Shown: positions 12,674 to 23,967 of the stretch, one piece after another
Layout: each line of letters starts with the position of its first letter
Numbering within the stretch: position 1 is the first letter of the stretch
Source of the DNA: Pelecanus crispus
Lineage: Eukaryota > Chordata > Aves > Pelecaniformes > Pelecanidae
Length of the DNA stretch: 64,000 bases
Direction: 5' to 3'
Assembly: GCF_030463565.1 (NCBI RefSeq)
Contig: NC_134655.1
Location: 8,568,372-8,632,371 of the forward strand
Notes under the pieces: generated by a model
What the model was told of the DNA's origin: nothing
Databases searched by the model: none
What the model saw: only the letters and a program-made list of their open reading frames with translations
Position numbers and translations under genes: made by a program

Positions 12674-12849
12674 TGTGGGGTGGAAGTGCACAGAAATGGG
12701 GCCAGAGCCTCACTGACAGAAGTTTGAGGCAGTTCCACTTGGGTTAAAAAAGCTCAAAATGGAAAGATACTGCTGGTTGTGTAGGAAGCAGTAGTATGCT
12801 GGGGTATATCACAAGAGATGCTTGCCTTGTTCTTACTCTTTCTTTAGGT

Positions 12850-12936
12850 ATCTGCTTTTGGTCACTGTTGAAGACAGGATGCTGGGCTAGGTAGGCTTTT
12901 GGCCCCAGCCAGTGCAGCAGCTCTTACGTTCTTTTG
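12850..12936 (+). mobile_element. CR1/L3-like LINE 3' tail fragment
   Basis: The segment with GGTCACTGTTGAAGACAGGA, then TGCTGGGCTAGGTAGGC and a terminal CTCTTACGTTCTT, matches the layout of the old amniote CR1-type LINE tail: 'tgggctagatggacctttggtctg', the 'cagtg' block and a short TTCTTA repeat. Only about 87 bp remain and there is no coding part. The family name is approximate. Confidence 0.5.
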
Positions 12937-13534
12937 TCTCTATGGGCACTGGGCAACATTTTCTTTGTTTCTTTGTACATAAGGTGAGGATGTCTGTGTT
13001 TCAGGGACTGATTCACAGTATGAAATTCCAGTGTAGCCTGCCCCAGCCAGCACTGGCGGAGAGGTCCCCGATACCGGCATATAGCAGAACAGCGGCTCTC
13101 CCCCTTGCCAGTGCAGCTGATGCTCTTTCTCCGGAGAGCAGGGTGGCTCCATAATTGCACCCCGCAGAGTAGCGTACGAGGGGAGACAGGAGAAGTTTTG
13201 GAGTAGGCACTTCTCAAATGACAGCTTGAAGGACCAGCTCTCACGTGCCTGAGCTATGCAGTGTCTGAAAAATGAAGGGTGAAATGCAGGGAGCTGAAGG
13301 GATGCTCTCCATCGAGGTGGGGAGAGCTTCCTGCTGTGTGTGAGTGGTCCTCAGGCTCGAGTCCATTCAGGCACATCCACAGACTAATCAGCTTGCTTTT
13401 GTACAAGAACCTTTAAGTGTAACTAGTGAATGTTAATTATGCTCACTTTTGAACATATATATGTGGGTTTTTTGGGGTTTTGGGCTCTTTTTTTTCCCTG
13501 CAGTAGTTCTTCATTAATTGGAGTTTGTTACCAG

Positions 13535-13628
13535 GCAACTGCTAAGCAGCAGAGTGGCAGATTTCTCAAGGACGAGAGTACCAGATGGAATTGAACTGAA
13601 ACCCCAAAGCACCGTCGCAGAACAGAAG
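13535..13628 (+). CDS. NRK: NRK exon f: linker (QLLSSRVADFS...)
   Basis: 94-bp exon using acceptor TTACCAG, ending in phase 0 at GTAATT. It encodes QLLSSRVADFSRTRVPDG and then IELKPQSTVAEQK. A stronger-looking acceptor at 13501-13503 (T-rich tract, then CAG) would bring an in-frame TAA in the required phase, so the downstream AG was chosen. Confidence 0.8.
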
Positions 13629-16146
13629 GTAATTTGGCCATTTGTAAGGGGGTGGGTACAGTGGGGGGGAGTCAGATCGTTAATGTGCATGATAAATGCT
13701 GTATCCATGTCTTCTCAGCAGCATTTTCGCTCTGAAGTCCTGCTCTGTCATTGCGAATTACAGCTATAAGCCTTGAAAAAACGTGTAGTTTCAGGTTTTG
13801 TGCTTCCTATAAAAATGCTTACATTTAGGTATGAAATTGTGCTTCTTTATTTGTCCTTATTATTGACCTGGTAGTAGTTTCTGATGTCAACGTATTTCTT
13901 GAAGGTGCTGGGCAGGTTGCAAAAAGCAATACTGTTGATTATTGTTGGTGTGCCTTGTTGCTATTTTTAAAAATCTTGACCTTTTTTATTCCAATTTAAA
14001 GAGAACTACCTCTTTCTACTTAAAATATTACCAGAAGAGAGGAAAAACACTTCATCTCTCCCTACTGGCTTAGCAAAAATACACGTCTTCTCATATGTCA
14101 TGTTGTGGTTCCTTCCCAGCTGTGGTTTCTAGCAGAGATGTCAAGTCATGTGGATTTTCCCCTGTGATAAATATTAGTGCAGAAAAGATGAAGACAGACA
14201 AAGCAGAACAAAGTTCTTTGTGGTTGAAAACAAAAAAAATTACAGTAATAAGACTTGCACTCAGCATCAGAGCACTTCTCACATATTACTGGGTGTACTC
14301 TCATTTCACAGATAGGGAAAATAAATTGCTGTGAAACTGGTGTTTTTCCCAGAGCTGCTTGCATGAGCTGTGGCAGGGCTAGGAAGAAAAAGGAGTTTTC
14401 TTTACCTCCGGCAGGATTCAGACCAGAGTGGCATCCTTCCTGACTGCGGAAGGAGTCCCAGTTTGCCTTCATCCCACCATCCTTTGGGAGAAAAGACCAT
14501 GCTTCGGAGAAGGACTTATAAACGGGGCAAAACCAGTATTCTTCTTGTGGCAAAACCATCCCAGTGCTTTCCCTTTCTCCTGATATCTGGGCATTGGAAA
14601 TAGGCTGCTTGAGGGAAAGGAGAAAGATGGGGTCTTTGAGGCCCAGACTGAGGATGAGGGAGGATGGAAAACAGTGGAGGTCACATTTTCTGGTGGGTTT
14701 GGAGAGGACAGTGCAGGAGGGAGAACAGACAGATGACAGCCACCTCTCCTCACAAATCTCTCTGATGCCTTCCAGCCTTCTCCCTCCTTCTCATGGAGGA
14801 TCCTATCCATTCCTCCCACCTCCGTTTCACCAACCACAGCCATCATGAGTCTCCACAACTTCTTCCAACATCCCTTTCCCCAGCCCATCAGCACGAACTG
14901 GTTTGAAGTGGTTAGGGTGTACTACACTGCCCAAATGATTCACATGGGGTTTTGGTTCAGTTCAGCTGAATCTGACTCAAAACTGAACAAAAAAGCCCCA
15001 TACTGTCTTGATCCCCTAATTTCAAATACTGACATGTATGTTTTGGTTTGTTTTGTTTTTTATATCTAAATTAAAATGTAAAATACTTAGAGCATCAGTT
15101 TGATTTCAAGTTAATTACTTGGCTTTTAAAAGACAAATGTCTTTCATTTAGAATTATCTACTTTTTTTTTTTTTTTTTGTTTATATTTTGGCCAGCATTC
15201 AAAAAAGCTGATCTGATTTCAGTAGGTTGTTTATTAAAGTCAGTACAATGTACAGACTTGCCTTGAATTCAACCAGCCAGAAGCTGCTCGAGTTTGGTGG
15301 TGCTTTTTGCTTTGGTGTAATTCAGGAGGAGTTTTCTAGTGTAACACTTGGCTCCCATCACTCTCTACATCCCAGTGCCAATGGTGTTCAGGTACCCTGA
15401 CCGATCATGGCCAGGGGTAGATCCCTCTGCACTGCCCTCCCCATCTGGATACTGCTTGCTTTACACGTCCCATCTTTCTTCCTCTCAAAGCTTCTAGCCG
15501 TGTATTCCCAGAAACCAACCTCTGACTCCATATGTTGTGCCAATGGGGAGAGAGCTTGTGTGGTGCCTCACACCTCACATAGTTTCCAAGTATTTCCTTG
15601 AAGTTGGTAGGATGCTGTAAGGAGGCCTGCAGTACCAAAAACCATTGTGCTGGAAATGCTGATACTGGATCCTACTGAATATCATCATTCTAGAATAAGG
15701 TTTCCTAATTCAGTAAATGGAAAGTAGCAATGAAATGAATGGTAAGGGGCTTTGAATTAAATGCAGGTCCAGAACCGAGAAGTACCTACTTCTGACTGTG
15801 GTAGGTAGAGGTCAGATCTGTAACATCAGGACAAGTCTTTTCATTCTGTCCCAAGTGTCTCTGAGGATAAAGTTGCTTCTTTACCTATGGTTGAGGTAAA
15901 ATAGATGAGGAGCATTTGTGGAGCACTTCAGGAGTGGAAGCCAGTGTTGATGCCTCGGGTGTTTGCCACGCACTTTTGTATTTAATGTTTTATTTTAATC
16001 TTTCCATAGGGTTTGTCTTTACATGATGCATCATGCAGATCACCCCTCCCCATATGCTCATTACTTATTGTCCTAATTAACAGGAGATGCATAGTGCATT
16101 GGAAGTAAGCTAAATGTGGAGTTTAACTGTATGTTCTCGTGTACAG
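13629..16146 (+). other. NRK: NRK intron
   Basis: 2.5-kb intron with a T-rich run near 15160-15178. No exon, RNA gene or recognisable transposon is seen. Confidence 0.6.
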
Positions 16147-16320
16147 GATCAGATTTTAGGGAAACAAGTTTCTAGCACCCAAGAAGGCCTTTGGAGTGTA
16201 AACAACCAGAACTATCTCCTGCCAGATCTCCTCCAGCAAAGCCAAATTTCAGACTCCTCTGTGAACCCACCAAAAGTGCCACTGACTAGCCAGGAACCTC
16301 AGAACAAACCTCTGAACAAG
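16147..16320 (+). CDS. NRK: NRK exon g: linker (LLPDLLQQSQ)
   Basis: 174-bp phase-0 exon after TGTACAG, ending AAC AAG before GTAAGA. It encodes 58 residues including NYLLPDLLQQSQISDSS, the counterpart of NLPDLVQQSHSP in MAP4K4. This short conserved segment of the linker supports family membership independently of the CNH domain. Confidence 0.9.
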
Positions 16321-17174
16321 GTAAGAGATAAATTAGAAATTGAATGAATTGTACCATCATTTTCCTCCAGCCCTTAGGAGCCTGAGGTTTGGAGCCTTTT
16401 AACTTCATCTATTCTGTCTCTTTTTATGATGAAATTTTTCACCACATCCCTTCTTTTCTTTAAAAGTTTTACCTAGGGGTTGGATAAGAAATCTTGAGCT
16501 CCCTAACAGATTTTATTGTTCCACTTGTTTGCCCCCATCTCTCTCTCTGCTCCCTTTTCTTTCCTTCCTTTTTTCCTCCCCTTTTACACGAGCTAGAAGG
16601 GCTTGTACCCTCTGCTCCTTTACCTGTCATGCCAGCAACGCAGCACTCTCGTCTGCCTCTGCTCATTGTCCCTGGCTTTCTTCCATCCAAGTGTCAGGTG
16701 GGAGTGCAGAGGGGCCAGGGCAGCGTGTCTCGGCAGCCCCAAGGGGACTCGAACACCGCCATGAGCGCAGGGGTCTCTTGGGGAGAAGCGTGTCCCTGGA
16801 GGCAGATAACAGCTCTGGCAGGGGTCACGTCCTAAACTGCCTTACTTGAGGCAACAGCGTCCTTCTTGCTGCAAAGAGATGTGAGCAATGCCCTGTTGCA
16901 GCTGAGACAGCAGGGAGTGATCGATGTGCTCTCCTTCTGGGGACTGGTTATTTCAGTGCAGCGCAGTGCCTGGCTAAGCATCCTGACACAACTCCCTCCT
17001 CAGGCCTCCTCTTCTGTCACTGAACTGTGCCATGTATCTACTGCTTTAAGGCTGTTCATCATGTCTAAGCATGCCGCATGCCATTGCTTCTGAACCTCAG
17101 AGGCACTGCGTTGCTGTGTGCTGTCTGCTCCCCTAGAACTGTCTTCCTGAAGCAGCTCTTGTGTTTCATTGTAG
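16321..17174 (+). other. NRK: NRK intron
   Basis: 854-bp intron, GC-richer at about 16680-16850. No exon supported by homology. The flanking exons join directly in phase 0, so nothing is missing here. Confidence 0.65.
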
Positions 17175-17304
17175 ACCCCGTCCACTGAAAGCACACCTTC
17201 AAAGAGCAGTACATCATCTACAACATCGTTTACTTCATTCATAGATCCTAGACTTCTGCCAATCACCCCTCCCACCAGTCCAGTAGGACCTTCCTGTAGT
17301 TCTT
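17175..17304 (+). CDS. NRK: NRK exon h: linker with SFTSFIDPRLL motif
   Basis: 130-bp exon after TTCATTGTAG, ending in phase 1 before GTGAGT. It encodes a Ser/Thr/Pro-rich run, then SFTSFIDPRLLPITPPTSPV. SFTSFIDPRLL is near-identical to the segment before the CNH region in TNIK and MAP4K4. Confidence 0.93.
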
Positions 17305-17694
17305 GTGAGTACGCTTCACCCTTCTCATAAAATGTCACTCCGGGTTTCTTTTTTTTTTTTTGGGGAGGAGGGAGAGCTTATTGCTTGGAAATGGAAACTA
17401 TCAGTAACATCTCCAGAAACTGAAACTCCACATTGCTATGAATTTTCCTTGTACTGCTTCTGCCCTTCTTCCAGATGTGGCTTTCTCTGCTCTGTTGTTG
17501 TGTTACCACAGCGCTTACTCAGGAATGCCTGAGGAATTTTCCAGATGTATGGGTTTTTTTTCTCTGGCTATGTAATGCTCCCAAGGTGTTTTCTCACCCC
17601 TCTGGGATTTCTTTCATTCTGCCATCAACAGGTCAAATATGAGATGTAGCCAACCACTTGCATTTTTCATGATTGCATATGTCTTTCATTCTAG
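17305..17694 (+). other. NRK: NRK intron
   Basis: 390-bp intron between GTGAGT and TTCATTCTAG. T-rich and C-rich tracts, nothing else recognised. Confidence 0.7.
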
Positions 17695-17853
17695 CATCTA
17701 GTGCAAAACCTGAGCCTGTCAGGAGAGAAAATGCAAGGAAGGGCTCCGTTGTCAACGTCAACCCAACAAATATCCGCCCACAGAGTGACAGTCCAGAAAT
17801 CCGTAAATACAAGAAGAAATTCAACTCAGAGGTCCTTTGTGCTGCTTTGTGGG
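17695..17853 (+). CDS. NRK: NRK exon i: start of CNH domain
   Basis: 159-bp exon (2+156+1) encoding basic linker, then [20 protein letters not shown] and [13 protein letters not shown]. The [27 protein letters not shown] signature is diagnostic of the MAP4K4/TNIK/MINK1/NRK group and opens the CNH domain. Confidence 0.96.
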
Positions 17854-19487
17854 GTAAGCTCAGAAGTACTTGGGCATGTGTATGGAGGGAAGGCAGCAGC
17901 AGGAGAGGCTGGCAGTATATGCCAGGCAGATTTCACAGTTGTATTGCACCTCTCCTGTCAGAAAGCCCTGGAGTGGATCACTGAGTAGATACCTGCGTCA
18001 CTCGCATGACACTGCCTTCCTGGTAGAAGATGGCAAACAGATGACTTACTGTTGCAAAGGATTTTGTGCATCAGAATGAGAAAATGTTTTGATTGGGCAC
18101 CAAACTGAAACTGTGCTCGTTGGAAGCGCCAAAAGTTGCAAATGTTCTAGTAACTTGTGCGGCTCATGATACTTACTCTTGTCTTAGCTGCATATGAGTA
18201 CAGCTGATCACACTAAACCCTGACCCTTAGAAATAATCCAAACGCGAAGCCTTTTGCTGTCAGGTGTCTTAGGTATTCCAAGAATCTGAAGCAGGTCAGG
18301 TGTCAGTCTTTCCAAAAGCTTGGTTTCTTTAGTTCCTGCTGTCAGTGCTTACTCAGAACCTCACTGTATCACCCTTTTTACAGGGTCAGCTTCACATGGT
18401 GTAAAACCAAGATGAGTGTAGTCAAACCAGTTTTCAACAACTGTAGACCTTGTCCCAGTCTCACACTAGCTAAGCTCTTGAGTTGTTTTAACCATCTTTC
18501 TACTTCAGAAGAACAGACGTATTCTAAGGGACTCACCCAGCCTTTTACTCCTCCTCACTTTTTGAGTCTGGAATGGAAAATGAATGAAGTAGATAAACAT
18601 TATCCAAATGAAATGTAGATTTCCAGTTTACAGCTTCACAGATTTTGTGTAATATATGTTTGTAGGAGTCCAAGATTTTAAATTAAGAACAGAGCTGTGT
18701 GCAAGGTCTGTTATTAAATGTGCGTTGAGGCTGAAGAGCACCAGGTACTCGTTAGAGCATTGCCAGTAGAGGAGGTTGCTTGTCACAGCAGGATACCTCA
18801 TGTCATTTCTTTAGAACCTGCTGATTAGGAAACATAGCTGTCATGCCAGCCGAACACAATTTTTGACATCCTCTGATGTCAGTGAACCACTGGAGTCTTC
18901 GCTTCCTTGGGAGCTGTTGGATTTCAGATGGATTAACTCCTTTAAATTTGGCATTTGAAAGCATTCTTGCAAAACACAGACTGTTTTCAAACAAACACTC
19001 CGCTTCCTCTTAACAGCAACCCTTCTGCCCACAAGTTTGGTCCTCCTGTGATTTGAGTGTTGTATTTGGGGAAAGAGGGATTCTTTTTTTTTTAATCAGT
19101 AGAGACCCTTAGATCATTTAGTTGGATCTCCTGTGTTGCCAGTGGAATGGTGCTGGACTGGGACTTTTGCAGTGCTTACAGGCACTTTCCAAGGTCACCT
19201 GAAAAGTTCGAGTTCACAAAGCATTTTCCTTTTTGTTTAAATCAACATTGACGTCAGTGGAACTACTCATCCTTCAAGTTACATGGGCATATAAGTGTTC
19301 TGCTGGGTGAAAACTGTAATGGCGAGATCCTTTTTTTTTCTATTCATTCTTCTGGGAGTTCATCCACAGAGCAACAGAGAAATTTTCAGGTACCATTAAG
19401 TGAGACTAAATAAGAATCAGTTCTCAAAAGAAAGAACACTTGGTGGCCTCTGAATCGTTAGGTGATTTTTTTTCCGTGTATCAACAG
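17854..19487 (+). other. NRK: NRK intron
   Basis: 1.6-kb intron. Nothing recognised beyond T-rich tracts. The text around 19100-19140 is only faintly repeat-like. Confidence 0.6.
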
Positions 19488-19631
19488 GAGTCAATTTACT
19501 GGTGGGAACAGAGAATGGATTGTGGCTGCTGGACAGAAGCGGGCAAGGAAGAGTTTATTCGCTGATTACAAGGAGACGGTTCCAGCAAATGGATGTTCTG
19601 GAAGGACTCAATGTGCTAATTACTATATCAG
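19488..19631 (+). CDS. NRK: NRK exon j: CNH domain
   Basis: 144-bp exon between ATCAACAG and GTTAGT. It encodes [20 protein letters not shown] and then [20 protein letters not shown] with NVLITIS. Almost every residue matches the CNH blade of MAP4K4/TNIK. Phases 2 in and 1 out agree with neighbours. Confidence 0.96.
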
Positions 19632-20938
19632 GTTAGTTCAGTGTCTAAAAGTATCTGACCTGCATTGGGGTTGGAAGCAATTAAAAAGAAGAATTAGGTT
19701 ATAAACTAGGTTGAGGAATTTCCTCTTACAGAAAATCACAGGACGGTTATTCTTGTTAAGAGGAAAACTCTCTTGAATTTTTAATATTTGCATTCTCATT
19801 TCAGAGAGGTTTTGGGATATTTCATTACCTGGTTAATGTGCAAAATGGTTTGTGAGAAGTGAAACGCTTCCCACTTTCACTGTGGGAAGTGAAATAGTGT
19901 GTTTCATATCCTTAAAGTGAACTGGTTCTCAGCGAGTTACAGTTTGTCAGTCTGTTTGCTTGTTTCTGTGATGGGTGAGCATCTATCTAAGCGCAATTCT
20001 ATTAAAATATCATTAAATAACCTCATTCCGTGTTCGACAAGCTGTATGAGAGTGTTCTATACTGTGAAAGTGTCAGTAACATTAAATGGAGTAGTGTCTT
20101 CAACCTCTGCTGACAAACAGCTTGGACTCTGCCCTGCGACGTACTGAGGCCCTTATTCCCCATGGATGAGAGTGGCCTCAAAGGATGCTTAGTACATAAC
20201 AAGGTGAGAATTGTAGGTCCAGCAAGGAGTGGCAGCTCCTTGTCTCCAATCCAGACTCACTGTGGTAGGTGATGGTGAGAGCTGTTTGTCCCATATTGCC
20301 AGGGCCAATTTCCTATGTGACACAGTCCTCCTTTTTTAGGCTAATCTGTGATCCCTGACTGCCCTTGGTTGTATGTACTTACGAACTAAAGCAACAGCAA
20401 GACTGACTGAGATGAAAGATGTCAAAGTAATTCTCACCTGGAAAGGCATCCAAAAGAAAATAGCTACTTGTAATGAAGATTGTCAGTTAATTAGAACTAA
20501 ATGAGCCATTTATTCAAAATGGCCATTGTAGGCCATACCAGGCCATACCTGTGTTCCTTCCTTCACATCAAAGAGTAAATGCCAGATAGTGTGATTATTT
20601 CTGATAATACGTGCGTCTGTAGAGACCTGTTCTTTGTCCCGAGGGAAGAATTTTAGTCAGGTGTGAAAATCTTGCATGAAGGTTGAGTCACAAGGCAAGC
20701 GCACATCTGCCAAATGCCATAGGATTGCTTATGTTCCAGTTCCCTCCTGCGTGTCACCATCACGCAGGGCTTTTCTTTTGTGCTGCTGGACTCTTCTCTC
20801 ACCTTGACGAGGCACAAAGACCCACGCTACTCAAGGTCACAAAACTCTGGCTTTTTGGAGACAAAAGAAAAAAGAGTGTGGGAGAGTTTGTATTCAGTGA
20901 GTTAAAGCATTATGTCTGTCTTTTTTTCCAAATCCTAG
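19632..20938 (+). other. NRK: NRK intron
   Basis: 1.3-kb intron. The open frame at its 3' end reads through into the next exon by chance. A small local duplication of AGGCCATACC lies near 20530-20550. No transposon was recognised. Confidence 0.6.
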
Positions 20939-21073
20939 GGAAGAAGAATAAGTTGAGGGTATATTACTTATCATGGCTGAGAAATAAAATTTTGCGCAAT
21001 GATCCAGAGGTGGAGAAACGGCAAGGCTGGGTGTCTGTGGGTGACCTGGAAGGCTGTGTACACTACAAAGTCG
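20939..21073 (+). CDS. NRK: NRK exon k: CNH domain
   Basis: 135-bp exon between AATCCTAG and GTAAGG. It encodes [20 protein letters not shown] followed by [20 protein letters not shown] and [19 protein letters not shown] and [10 protein letters not shown] are invariant in GCK-IV kinases. Confidence 0.97.
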
Positions 21074-23168
21074 GTAAGGACTTTTTGTTTTTCCTTGAAG
21101 AGCTGCTTAACCATCCTTTTGCATCTTGTGACGCCAGCATTTTTCTTCAGCTCTGTTTCAGGATTGTATTGGGCTGAATATCTCCTGAGTTCTTTCAAAT
21201 CTCCTTGTTTTACACAGCAGATGCTTTGCTCCCTGTCATTCCAGGTAGCATCTCTTCTTGCAGCAGTTACCGGATGATGTTATGGGTGTTCCCTGTGATG
21301 GCTGGAAGAATGGAGTGCCAGCCCTGGTCTGTTGCTCAGTCAGTGGTTTAGAAGTTGTGTAGTTACTTGAAGTATTAATTAGACTGATGTTTTCCGCCTC
21401 CATGCCATTCAGCTTCCCTCCTGGCCCCAAGTAACTGCTAAGAAACTGGACTAGTAAGGTGCTAGTAAATCGTATTTGTAGGATGCCATAGGTAGATCAG
21501 ATTGGATGTGCTACAGCTCATCCCTGTCTCTAGATCATAAAAGACCTAAATATATCTTTGTTTAAACTTACACACTGGAAATGGTACCGTAGCAGTTGAA
21601 AAACCATCTTGCTTTTATTTGGCTTTCAGGCAGTTCATTCTTGAAGAGGAACATCAGTATTGTGATAGTTTCTGTCATTAAACTGCATGAGGGGGTGTGA
21701 TGTATGGCACAAGTTTTCCTTTGGTGAAAGATGGTATATGAAAGTGGCACTTTGAAAAAAGTCAAATAGAGAAATGATATAGGGGAGTGCAGGAGATGGT
21801 GAGGTGGCTGGCTCTCACGAATACCTTGCTTGACAATTTTTTGGGTTTATATCTCACAGCTTTATAAGTGGCAAGGGTTAAATCCAAGAAAGAATGTGAA
21901 ACAGATGTGCGTTGTTACTTACTTTGTGATTATAGCTAAGCACCCACGTATTCTACTTCACTTGCTCATCTGTGGGTTTGGTATGTTTTTGTTGTTTTTT
22001 TTTTTTTAAAAAAAATAGTTATCCTAAAATTAGGCAAACATTTGGTAGGAGCTTCTGTGTTTACATATGACAAGCCACTCTTACTTCTTTGACAAAACAG
22101 CTGCTGTTGTTTTTCTCTTGGTGAATCTTCTTGCATCTTGACCTTTGATTTCACAGCCATTTGTCCAGGTAGTAGAGGAAAAGGATGTGTTCTGGATTTT
22201 GGTGGGGTTTGGGGGGTTTTTTTGTTGTTGGTGGTTTTGTTTTTTTTTTTTTTTCCTCTCCTTTCTCTGCCTGTGTGAGATTTTCCTGACCAGTGTCCAT
22301 CCTTATCCACTCTTCATGCCTCTGCTATAGGTTTGGCCAGTGTGAACTGCTCCTTTTGTAAGGAGCAAGGTCTGATCAAGCCCTCCTCCCACAGAAGACA
22401 AACTTTACTTCAGTAGCGTAACACCTGCATCTTTTAAAAAGCTCTGCCAAGCAGACACTGAATATAAAATGAAGGGTGAATGCATTGGGATGCAATACCC
22501 TAGCATTCTGTTTCCAAAGCAAATGCTTGTCTCTGGCAGAGTGAAAAAAGAATGTACTAAGAATTCTGAATTTTCAATGCGTGATTCTTCATTTATGCTC
22601 GATGGGCTCAACATGACCTTAATCAACTTAGAGAAACTGCTCGTCTCTTAATGCTTACTCATCTCAGAAACATGGGATTTCTTTGCCCACATGAGCACAT
22701 GGGGATTTAACCCCACATATGAACAGAGAAATGAAAATTCATCCTGCAGAGTGTAACAGAATTGTTCAGCCAACGACCGCCATTCCTCCAAAAGTAGCTT
22801 ATTCACAACCAGCAATGTTGGTGTGTGTTCACACTTAAAAAATAAAGTAGGTTGGCTTAGCTGCAGGGTTAAGACCTTTTTTTCTGACTAGTAAGATTCC
22901 CCCCGTCCTGTGCCCTAGATATATGAAAAGCAATATCTAAATGTTGTTAACAGTCATCTGGCTTTACTGAAAATAAACGAACTATAGGTTTTCAGTCAAG
23001 GTATTGTCACTGGTGATGTTAAACATTGATGTCCAGAATCCATTAGTCTCCCTTGCTGGACAATGTCTACCTCTACGAGTAGTCCACTGAAACTATTTCA
23101 TGTGATGAGATGGTCTTTGATTTAAGTGTCTGTCTGGTACCTAAGGAATTGTTCTTCTTGTATTACAG
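21074..23168 (+). other. NRK: NRK intron
   Basis: 2.1-kb intron with a G/T-rich low-complexity tract at about 22198-22256 (G4-T3-G6 followed by T runs). No other feature recognised. Confidence 0.6.
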
Positions 23169-23269
23169 TAAAATATGAGAGAATCAAATTCCTTGTAATT
23201 GCTTTGAAAAACTCAGTGGAGGTTTATGCTTGGGCTCCAAAGCCTTATCACAAATTCATGGCATTTAAG
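23169..23269 (+). CDS. NRK: NRK exon l: CNH domain
   Basis: 101-bp exon between TGTATTACAG and GTAAGT. It encodes [20 protein letters not shown] and [13 protein letters not shown], matching MAP4K4 almost residue for residue. Ends in phase 0. Confidence 0.97.
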
Positions 23270-23817
23270 GTAAGTGAAACTTCACTTTGGTTCAGATGTA
23301 GCACTGTCTCTCATTGTCTCTCATCGACTCTTTGCTTTGCTTTTTGATGCTTTGTGTAACATTTATTTCTAGTTAAAGATAAAATGAGTATTCTTTTAAA
23401 GAAAATGTAGCTCATTTGATATAGATTGGAGATGGCAGGCATAAAACTGTCACAGTCATGATTCTGTTAGATGTGAATAAGTTGTTTCAGTGCTGTGCCA
23501 AAATGTACGTTTGAGTTCACAAAGTTGATGCCGATTTCCCTCAAAAGAGGAGAAAATTGAACATGAATGGTACTCAGCCTTATTTTCACCTGGTCTGCTT
23601 CTAGAATCTGGATTGTTTTCAAAACACAAGTGAATTATCCAGCTCCCCTTGCAGCTCAGTGGATGATGGATACTTAGCTCCTTAAATGTAACATACTATT
23701 TAACTATTTAAAAATAGCTGTCTAACTTTTTGAGTTTTGAAAATTCTTAAGATCATACATGTAGATCTGTAAGCCAGCAGCTTTATTGTGTTACATAGTG
23801 TATTTTTCTTTTTCCAG
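23270..23817 (+). other. NRK: NRK intron
   Basis: 548-bp AT-rich intron. Nothing recognised in it. Confidence 0.7.
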
Positions 23818-23967
23818 TCCTTTACCTCACTTCATCACAAACCACTGTCGGTTGACCTGACCGTTGAAAATGGACAAAGATTAAAAGTCATATATGGCTC
23901 ACTAGTAGGCTTTCATGCTATTGATGTGGACTCTGGATCTGTGTATGACCTGTACCTTCCAACACAC
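23818..23967 (+). CDS. NRK: NRK exon m: CNH domain
   Basis: 150-bp phase-0 exon between TTTTTCCAG and GTAAGA. It encodes [40 protein letters not shown] and [28 protein letters not shown] is the MAP4K4-type sequence. Confidence 0.97.

Larger units (their letters stand above)
9841..13534 (+). other. NRK: NRK intron
   Basis: 3.7-kb intron. It holds A/C-rich low-complexity sequence at about 12360-12515, an AAAT microsatellite at 12637-12673 and a LINE-tail-like piece at 12850-12936. The stretch 9960-10460 has a less repetitive, mixed composition but no open exon. Confidence 0.6.

Noticed and set aside
13504..13628. Longer version of NRK exon f from the strong acceptor at 13501-13503
   Set aside because: In the phase required by both neighbours it contains TAA. 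Acceptor TTACCAG at 13531-13534 keeps the frame.
14469..14894. 141-codon minus-strand frame in an NRK intron
   Set aside because: Low-complexity Ser/Pro/Gly composition, no homology, and the flanking NRK exons join without it.
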